DNA of 26,022 nucleotides from Chrysochromulina tobinii (taxonomy: Eukaryota; Haptophyta; Prymnesiales; Chrysochromulinaceae): positions 1 to 26,022 of the forward strand of contig JWZX01002634.1 in NCBI GenBank assembly GCA_001275005.1. Direction: 5' to 3'. Below, in pieces: positions 1 to 8,888 of this stretch. Under the pieces are notes generated by a model, which was not told where the DNA came from, did no database searches, and was given only the letters and a program-made list of their open reading frames with translations. How positions within the stretch are numbered: position 1 is the stretch's first letter; every line of letters starts with the position of its first letter. The position numbers and the translations under genes were made by a program.

Positions 1-3000
1 GGGCGGCTCGTCCACGTACTTTGAGAAGAGCGTGGTGGATGTGGCACTGCACGAGGGTAGGGGCGTGCACCGAGCAGTACCGAGCAGTGCCGAGGGGATG
101 GCCGCCCGCCCGAGCTCGGGACGGCGCTCGTATGGATCGCTCGTCTCGGTGGCGAGCAGCAGCAGAGCATCGCACACCGAGCGGCTCATTGTGTGGCGCC
201 GTGTTGGGCACCTGCATGCGCGTCCAGCTCGGGATGCGGGCCACGAGCCACTCCTCCGCCTCCAGCTCCTCCGCCGCCAAGCTCACCTCGAGCGGTGCCA
301 CACGAAAGTAGGCGACGAGCGCGCCGAGCGCTGCCTCGAGCACATCGGTCGTCAGCGGCGGCGGCGGCGGCACGTCGCGCGCCGTACCGAGCACCTCGGG
401 CGCCGTGTCGAGCACCTCGGGCTGCAGCTGGGCCAGTAGCAAATGAACGCCGCCTCGTAGAGCAAGCGCGGCCAGCACACGCTGCGCCGTCGGCGGCGCC
501 AACGGCTCTTCTCTCGAGGCGCGCTCGGGACGGCGCTGGGCCGCCCCCTCTCTCGTGGCGCGCTCGGGACGGCGCTGTGACGGCTCCTCTCTCGAGGCAC
601 GCTCGGGACGCCCCTTGGTGGCGCTCGGGACGGCGCTCCCCCTCCCTCTGGCCGCCGAGACTTCATCCGATCCCGAGAGGGGCGCCGTCCCGGGCAGGGG
701 CGCCGTCCTGGGCAGGGGCGCCGTCCTGGGCAGGGGCGCCGTCCCGGGCAGGGGCGCCGAGGCAGACGGGCGGCTCGGCGTCGACATGTGACGCGCGAAG
801 GCACCGCCGCCCCCACCCAATCTCCCGCCCGCCAGATCACCCCCCTCACCGTCCCCGCGGAAAGTGCCCAACTCGGCGCCACCAGCGCCACCACCACCAG
901 CGCGCGCCGCGTCGTCGTGGGCGCTCGTCAGCCAAGCTTCGAGCAGCCCAAGGAGCGGCACGCGCAGCAGCGTCGTCGTGGGCACGCGTGTGTCCGTGAG
1001 CCACGTCAGCACGAGATGAACGTCCGCGTCCGAGGGCGGTAGAGCGCCAGCGAGCTCGGCGAAAGCGAGGAAGACGTTCTTCAACCCAGCGCCAGCGTCC
1101 ACGCCGCCGCTGCCGCTGCCGCTGCCGCCGCCGCTGCCGCCGCCGCCGCCGGTGCCGGTGCCGGTGCCGGTACCGGCCTCAGTACTGCTGAGCGCCGTGC
1201 TGAGCGCGAGGCTGCGTAGCCCGTTGAGGAGGAATCGGACGGTGACGTGGGCGCGGAGGGTCGCGCTCGGGACGGCGCTCGGCACGGCGGCCTTGGTGCC
1301 CACGACGGCGCCCACGAGGGGGAGCGGCGAGGTGGGCGCAGATCGCGCCGCGCTCGGTGCGAATCTCGGCGACAATCTCGGTGACAATCCGAGCCGCTCC
1401 CCGAGCAATCTCAAGTGGGCGAGCTGCGCCTCCGGGCACGCGCGCGCCCAGATGCGCAGGTCGCACAGGATGCCGACCTCGAGCTGCTCGGTCAGGTTGG
1501 CCTCGGCGAGGGGTGGTCTCGCCTCTCGCCCTTGATAGCCCACGCTCAGGTCGAGCACCTCGGACCACGCCGCCGGGGCGCCGTGCTGGGCACCGCCCGC
1601 GCCACTGGCCGCGCCGTGGTGGGCGCCGCCCGAAGCAGCGCCGCCGCCCAACACGACGCCGGCGGATCGCTCGCGCACGAGCGCGAGGAGCTCGCGCGTC
1701 GCGGTCGCCTCGTCGAGCAACGCCGCGAGGTGCTCGACCGCGACGGCGCTCAGCTGGCGGGCCGGCACGCGGAGGAGCAGCCAGCTGAGGAGCGCGGCGC
1801 CGTCCTGGGCGGGGCGGGCGTGCGAGCGCGTTGTAGTGAGCACTTGCAGGCAAGGCAGGTCATCAGTGGCAATCAACGGCAATCAACGAACCTGGTGGAG
1901 CTTCGAGCTCGGCCGCAGGTCATCAGTGGCAATCAGTGGCAATCAACGAACCTGGTGGAGCATGCATGCATGTGCAACGGGGCGATGCCATAATAGGGCG
2001 CGAAGCATGCGCAACAGCTCGACGAGGGCGCCGTCTCGAGCGAGGGCGCCGTCTCGAGCGAGGGCGCCGTCTCGAGCGAGCGCCGAGTCGGTATCCTTCT
2101 CCAGCCCGCTGCTGCCGCTGCTGCTGCCTGCTGCTGCTGATTTGCCGCCGCCGCCGCCGCCGGCAGTGGCCGCCTGCTGCTGCTGCTGCTGCTTGAGCAT
2201 CCACTCATCCAGTTGGAGACGTCCCATGAGCAGGAGGGGTACACGGAGGCCGCCGATGGCATTGATGGCGTCGCGCGCGTCGCGTCGCCTCTCGAGGAGC
2301 ACGGGTGCGATTGCATGCACGGGTGCGATTGCATGCACGGGTGCGATTGCATGCACGGGTGCGATTGCATGCACGGGTGGGAGCACAGCGGAAAGCGCCT
2401 CAGGAGGCACCGCCGCTGACGAAACTGCCAGAGCTGGGTGTGAAGGAGGCGCTGGGTGTGAAGGAGGCACCGCCGCTGACGAAACTGCCACAGCTGGGTG
2501 TGGATCCTTCACACCCAGCGCCTCCTTCACACCCAGCTGTGCGGCGGGAATGGTCGTGGTGGGCCTGGCGGAGGAGGCGCCCACCACGGCGCCCGTAACG
2601 GTCAGAGCGCTCGGGTGGAAGCTGAGCGAGGGTCGCAGCCCGCAGCGCAGGGCGGCCTCGTGCAACGTGCACCGCGGCTCGATGCGCATCAGCCGCACCG
2701 CATCCACCGCAGCCTCCACACCGCTGGTGCAGGGCAGTAGCAGCATCTCGCTCAGCTCGCCTGCGAAAGGCACTGCCGCCGGAAAGGGCTCGTCCGCGCC
2801 ACTCGGGCTGGCAGGGCTGGCCGGGCTAGCAGGGCTGGCAGGGCCGGTCGGTGCAGCCATGCTGGCGGGTGCGCCCACGCTGCAGTGGCGCAGCGCGCTC
2901 GTCGGCGACGGGAACTCGAGAGGACCCTCAAGCACGCATGCTCCGTCCACAAAGAGGCGCACGGTGCCGCAGCTTGGCGAGCGCCCGAAGTTGAAGAGCC

Positions 3001-3445
3001 GGCGCGGCGGAGCGGTGTGGTCGACAATCAGTATATGCCAGCGCCCCGATTCGAGCGGTGACAGCGCCTCGAGCATCTGCACGCCTCCCTTGGGCGTCAC
3101 TACGCGCACACCGAAGAAGCCGCCGCCCCGCACCACGACCTCAAACGAAGTGCCCGAGCCTTGGAGGGCACACAGCACGTTGAGTGGCGAGTCAACTGGC
3201 ATATCATCCAGGCACACCCACAGCCAGACCGAAAGCGCCGACGAGCCGAAGCAAGGCGAGCGGAGCTCGGGAAGGTTGAGCTTGGCGCCACCCCTGAGCA
3301 CAATGGCTGCTCGTGGCGCCCCCAAAGCACAGGTCCGCTCGGCCGCGAGCGCGAGAGAGCGCAGGGCGTCGACGCCAGTCTCTCCGCCTGTATACTCGGC
3401 CAATAATTTTCGAACGTCGGCACCGTCGGTCCAGTCCCCCTCCAT
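1..3445 (-). CDS. Neurobeachin/BEACH-type protein, N-terminal part (partial, runs off left edge)
   Basis: Exon 1 runs 3445-1952 and the next exon continues from 1804 to the edge. Residues 50-260 of exon 1 look like a concanavalin A/LamG-like domain (RGGAKLNLPEL, SVWLWVCLDDMP, GRWHILIVDH, VRLFVDGACV, PFAGELSEMLLLP). A low-complexity linker follows, then helical Leu-rich segments such as GAALLSWLLLRV, LEVGILCDLRIWARA and LVLTWLTDTRV, as in the alpha-solenoid region of neurobeachin-family proteins. The PH-BEACH and WD40 parts would lie beyond the edge, so the family call rests on domain order only. The family acts in membrane trafficking in the cytosol. The reading frame shifts by one base near 176-184, after which VCDALLLLATETSDPYERRP and LFSKYVDEPP read in another frame. 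No intron fits there, so this is a frameshift, an assembly error or a decaying gene. Linkers carry many GGCGCCGTCC-like repeats. The start was chosen because the first ATG sits just before the conserved domain; upstream exons are possible. Confidence 0.6.
661..762. repeat. Tandem 18-bp GGGCGCCGTCC repeat in coding linker
   Basis: About four copies of an 18-bp unit containing GGCGCCGTCC[CT]GGGCAG lie side by side and encode repeated PLPGTAPLPRTA peptides on the minus strand. Reverse-orientation relatives (GCTCGGGACGGCGCT) occur at about 115, 527, 568, 630 and 1265. Looser copies occur outside this gene near 4553, 4591 and 6543. Confidence 0.75.
1805..1951 (-). other. Intron in neurobeachin-like gene (introner-like family A)
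   Basis: Read on the minus strand, exon 1 ends CTCCACCAG and the intron starts GTTCGTTGATTGCC. The acceptor CCGCCCAG precedes GACGGCGCC and restores the Leu-rich frame in phase 0 (147 nt). The exon edge plus donor (CTCCACCAGGTTCGTTG) is repeated a second time inside the intron, at about 1884-1900. The intron is built from TGATTGCC and TGATGACC words, as in the EF-hand and channel introns. An earlier AG near 1840 would put the next exon in the wrong frame. Confidence 0.55.
2299..2376. repeat. 18-bp tandem repeat, four copies
   Basis: The unit GGGTGCGATTGCATGCAC occurs four times in a row inside the neurobeachin-like exon. Being a multiple of three it keeps the frame and encodes a repeated VHAIAP hexapeptide on the minus strand. 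GCATGCAC-type words also occur in some introns of the channel gene. Confidence 0.9.
2402..2538. repeat. Direct plus inverted repeat cluster in the neurobeachin-like exon
   Basis: A 41-bp block (2402-2442) recurs exactly 60 bp later (2462-2502) with one mismatch. Overlapping it, 2432-2465 is a perfect 34-bp inverted copy of 2505-2538, with a 39-nt spacer. The arms consist of GCTGGGTGTGAAGGAG-type words. The whole cluster stays open in the gene frame and encodes Ala/Val/Pro-rich linker sequence. Confidence 0.85.
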
Positions 3446-3687
3446 TGGTGCTTATGTAGCACGAGCGATTGCGAGCGCAATCATCATGAAACATTCACAC
3501 TTCATTTGCCTAACTTGGGAAGCACGGGAATTTTGATTTCACACCCCAAACTGCGGGCTTCTTGGCTTTGGTCCGAGCACCCGCCGTGCGGACAATTTCG
3601 ACTGATGAAAAGACGCAACATCGGATCATCAATAGTATTCCACCGATAACACCGAGATTTTCCTCTCTTGGCAACTCAAGAGGGGAA
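3446..3687. promoter_or_regulatory. Shared divergent 5' region of the neurobeachin-like and SET genes
   Basis: This 242-bp gap separates two divergent start codons and is clearly less GC-rich than the flanking exons. No TATA box or other named element is convincing. It is called regulatory from gene orientation only. Confidence 0.35.
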
Positions 3688-4884
3688 ATGCTCAAAGCTT
3701 GCCTGCTCCTTGCAGCAGCGTGCATACACCACAGCCATGGAGCGCTTCAAGTGGCCAAGTCGTCGCAGCGGCACCTCGTGCATCGGCGCCATCGTGCACG
3801 AGCACTTCGGTGCAGGGCCGCGCCCGAGGTCGCACCTCCCATCCTCGATGACTTGACGCTGGAAGAGTTCGCCCTTCGACTGTCCGAGGTCCGTGCGCAC
3901 TATCGCAAGACTGGCGAGCTCACGCAGGACCGCGTGTGCATGAACATGCTGGCCACTCGGTGTGCAGACCTCCACTTGAACCGCTGCCGCACCGGACCGA
4001 GCCGGCTCCAAGATGGCGGCACGGGCCTCTTTGCAACGCGAGACATTCGGGCTGGTGAGCTGATCACGCTCTACCCGGGCGATGCGCTCCTATACTGGAA
4101 GGATGGGCAAGTGGCCATGAGCGCTAGCAAGCAGCTGTGCAGCGGTGTCGTCTTTGGCGTCCACATTCCAATGGGTGAGAGGGACGTGGACCGCGTGACG
4201 AGTGCCGATGCGCGTCAATATGAGATCTGCGCGTCGTCCACCCTGAGCTGCGTGGGCGACCCGCGCCTTGCCGACAACCCGGCATACTTGGGCCATTTCA
4301 CGAACGACGGCGTCGTTTGCGCATCACCAGAAGGCGCCGCCACGTACCGAGTGGCGACCCGCGCCGCTGCCAACGCGGACCATGTGACGCTCGAAGGCTG
4401 CCATCTGGCAACGCAAGCGACGCGAGACATTGTCAGCGGAGACGAGATCCTGGTCACTTATGGGGAAGGCTACTGGCTGAGCCGGTTCATGGACGTAGAG
4501 AGCCAGCTGCCCGATCCGCCCGCCAAGGCAAGTGCCGTGCTGAGTGTCCGCGGGCGCCGTCCTGAGCGCAGCCTGAGGGCCATCCAAGGACGCCGTCCTG
4601 AGCTGCACCCTGCCACTTCCGCTCCCCACCCGACCAGTCCCATGACGCCTCCCAGCATGAGGAAGGGAAGGGGTGGTGCTCGGGCGTCTACGGGGAGCAT
4701 CGGGGGAAAGGCAGGAAAGAAGGCTGGTCATGGACGTGCAGGGGCCGCGTGGTTTGGGGATCGGAATGAGGGTGGTGGCGCTCGGGCGGGTGGCGCGTCG
4801 TCGGGGAGCAGGGGAATGGCAGGAAAGAAGGCTGGTGAGGTGTGGTTTGGGAATACGGATCGCGATACTGATTGCAATCAGTGA
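3688..4884 (+). CDS. SET-domain protein with N-terminal targeting peptide
   Basis: A 398-residue protein. The start at 3688 is chosen because it opens directly into a signal-peptide-like segment (MLKACLLLAAACIHHSHG, residues 1-18). A basic, Arg/His/Ser-rich stretch to about residue 47 could serve as a transit peptide in an alga with a complex plastid; that is inference. The SET domain spans about residues 108-265, with GTGLFATRDIRAGELI (111-126), NPAYLGHFTND (197-207) and the C-terminal ILVTYGEGYW (254-263), whose Tyr is the usual catalytic residue. The equivalent of the NHS motif is partly diverged. SET domains transfer methyl groups from S-adenosylmethionine to lysines; the substrate here is unknown. 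The tail, from about residue 290, is low complexity and contains a 36-residue Gly/Ala/Lys-rich duplication; it could hide an unrecognised intron. Confidence 0.75.
   Translation: MLKACLLLAAACIHHSHGALQVAKSSQRHLVHRRHRARALRCRAAPEVAPPILDDLTLEEFALRLSEVRAHYRKTGELTQDRVCMNMLATRCADLHLNRCRTGPSRLQDGGTGLFATRDIRAGELITLYPGDALLYWKDGQVAMSASKQLCSGVVFGVHIPMGERDVDRVTSADARQYEICASSTLSCVGDPRLADNPAYLGHFTNDGVVCASPEGAATYRVATRAAANADHVTLEGCHLATQATRDIVSGDEILVTYGEGYWLSRFMDVESQLPDPPAKASAVLSVRGRRPERSLRAIQGRRPELHPATSAPHPTSPMTPPSMRKGRGGARASTGSIGGKAGKKAGHGRAGAAWFGDRNEGGGARAGGASSGSRGMAGKKAGEVWFGNTDRDTDCNQ
4660..4884. repeat. Two-copy 108-bp degenerate tandem repeat in SET tail
   Basis: GCAGGAAAGAAGGCTGGT recurs at 4711 and 4819, exactly 108 bp apart, within longer imperfect copies that include GTGGTTTGGG. 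In frame it gives two GGARA...GKKAG...WFG blocks. The segment ends in ACTGATTGCAATCAGT, a short palindrome just before the stop codon. Confidence 0.65.
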
Positions 4885-5102
4885 CACGCTGATATCCACC
4901 GCACGCCGGCGCTCTCGACTTTGGTCTTTGCGGACGGTGCATCCCAGCGCAGAGCGCCGAGGGACGACGAAAACGGCCACGCGCACCGGACAGCAGTCAG
5001 CTGAGACCCACCCGGTGTACGTGTAACGGGAACACGATATTTTGCTTGTTGTGTAATGAATTGGAACTCTTGGGCAACTCTGATTTGCATGCAGCGTGGT
5101 CA
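4885..5102. other. Convergent intergenic region
   Basis: This 218-bp gap lies between the 3' ends of the SET gene and the coiled-coil gene. No gene or clear polyadenylation signal is visible. Confidence 0.4.
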
Positions 5103-6542
5103 TCAACTCGCAAGGGAGTAGTCTACTACTACTACGGCCGGGGCGGCAGCTGTGCTGGCGGCAGCTGTGGCGGCAGCTGCGAAGGCTGCGGCGGTGGCAG
5201 TGGCGGCGGCCGTGGTGGCGGCCGCGGCGGCGCTGTCGCTGGTGGTGGTGCTGGCGGCGTCGTTGGGTTGAGCTCTCTGCAGCGCCTTCTTGAGTTCACA
5301 CCGCAGGCTCTCCGAGATGCGCTTCTGAGCTGCGAGCTCCGCGAGATAGCTATCTCGCTCGGCACGCAGCTGACCCAGCAGACTCTCCGACTGCTCGCGG
5401 GAGGCGACGCTCGAGCTCGCATCGGCGTCGCGCACCTCCCGAAAGGCGGCGAGCGCCGACCGCGCGGCCTCCGCATCCCGCCGTGCAGCGTCCGCAAGCG
5501 CGAGCTGCGCGCGCGCCGTGCGGAGCGCCTCGGCCGCCTCCATCTCGGCTTCGGAGATCGACCCGAGGCATGCGCCCACCTCGGCGCTCCGAAGGCTGCG
5601 AACCTCGTGAGCGTCCGCAAACGCCGCCGCCCACGCCCTCTCGACGTCGAGCAGCTCCGCCGTGAGTGCGTGACGCTCAGTTTCGTCACGGCGTGCGCGC
5701 GCCGCCACGGCGCCCGACTTGACGGTCGCCGCCTCGAGTTCGGCGCGAAGTCGCTCGACGCCGCGCGCATGCGCGGCGAGCGCGCCACGTGTTGCCTCGA
5801 GCTGCTTGTCACGCGTCTGCAGCTCCACCCGCGCCTTGTCGCGCTCGCTCAGCGCGCTCTGTAGCCGCTCCGTCACCTCTGAATGCTGGGCTGCAAGGAG
5901 ACCGCGCTCCTCATTCAACCGTTGGGAATGGCGGAGCTCCTGGTGTACGCGCGCGAGCGCCTCGGTCAGCACATCCTTCTGGTGCGCGCCCTCTTCGACC
6001 TCCTCGACCAGGCGCGCCTTGTCTGCGAGGAGCCGCTGCAGATTCGACTGGAACAGCTGGGTGTCCTCCTTGCGCTCCTGTGTATGAAGGTCGTCCAGGC
6101 TCGCAAGCCTTGCTCTCGCCTCCGCCAGACGTGCTTTCGTCTCCTCGCGCTCGGAGACCAGCATGCGCAGCGCCTGTGCAAGATGCACTCGCTCCCTCTC
6201 GGCGGTCGCCAGACCCTCGCGCCTCCGCGCGAGCTCTGAGGCCTGCGCACTCAGCTCGCACCGCAGCGCCGTCACGAGAGCCTGCAGCGACCGCACGTCA
6301 CTCGGCCCGGCCACAGACGACACGGCCAAGGCGACATCGGTGGCAAGCTCGGATGCAAGCCCACGGAGTGTCGTCGTGGGCGGCAGAGGCGGGCCCACAT
6401 CGGTGTCCCGCACCGCCTCGGCAACTGCGACGCGTACGCCCACAACAGGAAGTGGCGGTGGTGGCGGCGGTGGAACTAGCTGTGGTGGAGAATGTGGCGC
6501 TGAGGTGGATGTGGGCGAGCCGAGGACGTCGGACGGCATCAT
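5103..6542 (-). CDS. Long coiled-coil protein, function unknown
   Basis: A 479-residue intronless reading frame. Residues 1-60 are Pro/Ser-rich (including a PPPPPPPLP run). About residues 80-430 form an almost unbroken Ala/Glu/Arg/Leu-rich heptad-like coiled coil (LARRREGLATAERERVHLAQAL, shown here only in part as LARRREGLATAERERV). The last 40 residues are an Ala/Thr-rich run encoded by GCN repeats, ending VVVVDYSLAS. Proteins of this build are typically structural or scaffold parts of the cytoskeleton, centrosome/basal body or Golgi, but no family-specific motif is present, so no function is assigned. High third-position GC and a continuous amphipathic pattern support this strand over the overlapping antisense frames. 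Confidence 0.7.
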   Translation of the reverse strand: MMPSDVLGSPTSTSAPHSPPQLVPPPPPPPLPVVGVRVAVAEAVRDTDVGPPLPPTTTLRGLASELATDVALAVSSVAGPSDVRSLQALVTALRCELSAQASELARRREGLATAERERVHLAQALRMLVSEREETKARLAEARARLASLDDLHTQERKEDTQLFQSNLQRLLADKARLVEEVEEGAHQKDVLTEALARVHQELRHSQRLNEERGLLAAQHSEVTERLQSALSERDKARVELQTRDKQLEATRGALAAHARGVERLRAELEAATVKSGAVAARARRDETERHALTAELLDVERAWAAAFADAHEVRSLRSAEVGACLGSISEAEMEAAEALRTARAQLALADAARRDAEAARSALAAFREVRDADASSSVASREQSESLLGQLRAERDSYLAELAAQKRISESLRCELKKALQRAQPNDAASTTTSDSAAAAATTAAATATAAAFAAAATAAASTAAAPAVVVVDYSLAS

Positions 6543-6675
6543 GGCGCCGTCCTGAGCGATTCGTCGAAACCCTCACAATCGCATACGGTATGAGGCGGAC
6601 ACCTCCTTGCCTTGAAGTGGAATCTCCCCTCCTTTTTGGGGGGCCAGGGGCGCAGAAGAAATCATGGTTTTGTTT

Positions 6676-6765
6676 TTCTGGCACACGCTTTTTTTTCTCC
6701 GCACACGGTTTTTTGACCGTGTGCCGAATTGCTCGCCGCGCTCGCGCGCGCGGCGTGTGCCAGAA
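6676..6765. repeat. Nested inverted repeats with GGCACACG words
   Basis: The outer arms TTCTGGCACACG (6676-6687) and CGTGTGCCAGAA (6754-6765) are perfect 12-bp complements. Inside them, GCACACGGT (6701-6709) pairs with ACCGTGTGC (6716-6724) around a six-base loop. Both hairpins use the same CACACG core, giving a foldback structure of about 90 bp. Confidence 0.8.
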
Positions 6766-6953
6766 GCCTGGAGCAGCGCTCGGCCGTACCTGAGAGCAGC
6801 CGACCCGCCGCAGCCATGCCGCCGACTCGTACGCCGAAGGAGGCACCCACGCCGCGTCGACAGAGGTGCCGCCACGCCTCCGAACCCTTGCGCTCACTTT
6901 GAGGTACCACGCCGCGCGCAAGCCATCGCGTGCGCGCGAGTTTTGTCGGGTGC

Positions 6954-6972
6954 GACTCGGTTTTACCGAGTC
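6954..6972. repeat. Eight-bp stem hairpin with TTT loop
   Basis: GACTCGGT and ACCGAGTC are perfect complements separated by TTT; the flanking GTG and CAC extend the stem past one mismatch. It resembles the T-looped hairpin at 6701-6724. Confidence 0.75.
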
Positions 6973-7067
6973 ACACGCGCGGTGAGAGCACACTGCCGTG
7001 ATGCGCAGCCTCCTCGACTGACCCGCCACATGCCTTTGCTCTTTGCTCACGCAGACGTGCTGGCGAT

Positions 7068-7413
7068 GGTGGTGGAGGCATCCACAAGGAGAGGAAGAAC
7101 CGGTCGGACGCGGGCAAGGCGCACGACAACCCCGAGACGCGCCTGCAGGTCGCGTGCGTCGCATGGTGCGACGCAGCAGGTATCCTCGTCGACGGCTCGC
7201 CCGGCGGCGCCGCCTTCATGAGGCCAGCGGCTGCAGGCCTGGCCGTGCCGACCTGCTCGTCCTCGAGGCGGGCGCCGATGGCACGCACGGCCTCGCCGTG
7301 GTGCTCAAGGTCGGCGGCAACGGCCTGCTGGACTCGCAGGTGGCGTGGCTTGCACGCGCACAGCTCAAGGGCTGGCGCACAGAGGTGGTGCGCTCGAGCT
7401 CGACGAATTCTGG
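7068..7413 (+). pseudogene. VRR-NUC nuclease-like relic, frameshifted
   Basis: Three consecutive frames carry pieces of one VRR-NUC (PD-(D/E)xK superfamily) domain. The first (from about 7080) reads NPETRLQVACVAWCDAAGIL then VDGSPGGAAF. The second (from about 7230) reads GCRPGRADLLVLEAGADG then HGLAVVLKVGGNGLLDSQ and WLARAQLKGWRTEVVRS. The third reads LDEFW and then a stop. The order matches the family: Glu-Leu-Gln helix, SPGG turn, R-x-D strand, the (E)xK strand, and the Gln-x-x-W-L helix. The frame changes lie within about 26 nt and about 15 nt, too short for introns. The catalytic Glu of the ExK motif reads Val (VVLK). Such domains occur in phages, algal giant viruses and repair nucleases; origin here is not determined. 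Confidence 0.6.
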
Positions 7414-7935
7414 TAAGGTAGTGCGCGCACATCCGCATGTAGGTGGCTCAGCTTGTGACCCTGTAGTCGCGTATCGAAAAGCTTATTGATTTCTTAATGA
7501 TACAACAGCATGACTTCGGCTGTCGATTATCAACTGCAGCAGCGGCTGTCGGGTGGCGATGCCGATGGTAGCGGCGGCGAGCGTTGTGCGTTGGCGGTGG
7601 GGGGCGTGAGCGACCGAGGCGGAGACGGCTGAGGCGGCAGGGAGGGTGACGGCGGCAAGGGCGGCGGCGGTAAGGGCGGCGGCTGTACGAACAGCGAAGG
7701 TGGTGGCGGCGGCGGCGGCGAGGAAGCGGCCATGGGGGCGGGGGCGGCAAGGGCGGCGGCAGCAAGGGGGGCAGCGGCAGCAGCGAGGGCGGCGACAGCG
7801 AGGGCGAGGACGGTGGCGGAGAGGGCGTCGGCGGCGAGGGCATCGGCTGCGAGAACGGCGGCGGCGAGGGCGGGGGCGACGAGGAGGGCGGCGGCGAGGG
7901 GGGCGGCGGCGAGGGGGCTTCCGGCGGCCGGTGCG
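7414..7935. other. Low-complexity (GGC)n-rich stretch
   Basis: From about 7550 to 7930 the plus strand is dominated by GGCGGCGGC and GGCGAGGGC repeats. Frames on both strands are open only because of this bias and encode Ala, Pro, Gly or Arg runs. No real gene is supported. Confidence 0.5.
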
Positions 7936-8257
7936 CTACACCGGGCGGCGTGCGTGTGCTTGGCGACGGGCGCGCGCGCGGGAGGGCTCGCGCGTGCCGT
8001 TGGTGAACTGCTCGAAGGCGGCGACGCGGTAGTCAAACGGCAGGCTGATATCGAAGAGGGCACCTGCGAGGGGAACAAGGGCACGAAAAGGCGGCACCCG
8101 AACACACACACGTTGTTGTGTGTGCGCACGGGTGCTGCGGGAGTCACGCGCATGCATCGGCACTGTGTCAGGAACGACGACGGGAGAGCCGTACTGCAAG
8201 CTCCTCGACGGTCACGTCGTCGGCAAACGGCTGCGCGACGGGGCTGGTTTCTCCCAT
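7936..8257 (-). CDS. Small hypothetical gene candidate, possibly two exons
   Basis: Read on the minus strand, 8257-8182 encodes MGETSPVAQPFADD then VTVEELAVRLS with strong third-position GC. A GT-AG intron 8181-8064 (118 nt, acceptor CCCCTCGCAG) in phase 1 would join it to RALFDISLPFDYRVAAFE then QFTNGT, which reads like real protein before degenerating into Arg/Ala-rich sequence and a stop at 7936. An alternative donor at 8094 would give a low-complexity frame instead. The family is not recognised and the 3' end may involve a further intron. Confidence 0.3.
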
Positions 8258-8888
8258 GAGTTTCCTGTTTGTGCCCACGCATTGGGATAAGGCACACGCC
8301 ACACCGTTTCCGCACATTTTGAAAACCGTGTTCTAAATTCGACCAAACTGTTGGTTTTCTCGGCAAGTCAAGTCAAGTCAAGCGATGCACGGCACAATAT
8401 AACACCTCTACATTGTTTCCCACATCAACGCGCGCCGCCGCCGCCGCCGAAGCCGCCGCCGTCTTCCTGTCGAGCCCATTCAGATATTCACCTTCAAATC
8501 GCGACCTGCCAGCCGCACCTCCGGGCGGCGCGGTCCGCACCTGCGAGCAACACGTCCGGGGTGGTGCACCTTCGACGCAGTCTTGAACGCGCCCTCTTTG
8601 CCACCGGGTCCACAGCACCACAGGCAATCTGTATTCCCTTCACGATTCTTGTGTGTAGCTGTGTACAAGTACCGCCTTTAATGCCTTTTTTCTGTTTTGT
8701 GGTGGTCCTTGGAACCCTGCAGGGCGCTAAAACCGCGCTGCAGCGGGTGAGATGGGGGTGACCTTCCTCGGAAAAAGATGCAATTACGCGGAGATTGCAC
8801 ACCGGCTTTGCCAAACGCGAAAGGTGCCCGGACGGTGCCGCACTGATCGGGCACCAAATCTCCTGGGTCGCACGTGCTCACGGCCCTG
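8258..8888. other. Intergenic region upstream of the FEA1-like gene
   Basis: No gene is supported. Around 8300-8420 the sequence is AT-richer than its surroundings, with CAAGTCAAGTCAAGTCAAG at 8367-8385. A (GCC)n run lies at about 8430-8465. The last 150 bp are presumably promoter and 5' UTR of the gene starting at 8889. Confidence 0.4.

Larger units (their letters stand above)
6543..7067. other. Gene-poor region with hairpins
   Basis: No convincing gene. A short frame opens at 6815 (MPPTRTPKEAPTPRRQRC) and stops after about 28 codons; it could be a 5' exon but nothing supports that. The stretch carries T-runs and three inverted repeats listed separately. Confidence 0.5.

Noticed and set aside
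1836-3536. Long plus-strand open frame of 566 codons
   Set aside because: It is antisense to the neurobeachin-like exon, which has recognisable domain motifs. The plus frame is Ser/Ala/Pro-rich without domains and arises from GC bias.
5789-6793. Plus-strand open frame of 334 codons opposite the coiled-coil gene
   Set aside because: Its Arg/Pro/Ala-rich composition is typical of a shadow frame; the minus strand has a continuous heptad pattern.
7448-8366. Long minus-strand Pro/Ala-rich frames
   Set aside because: They consist largely of translated (GGC)n low-complexity DNA. Only the short LFDISLPFDYRVAAFE segment looked protein-like and is listed separately at low confidence.
8373-8668. Small minus-strand frames (for example EGEYLNGLDRKTAAASAA)
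   Set aside because: They are short, end in an Ala run from a (GCC)n repeat, and have no supporting motif or splice context.
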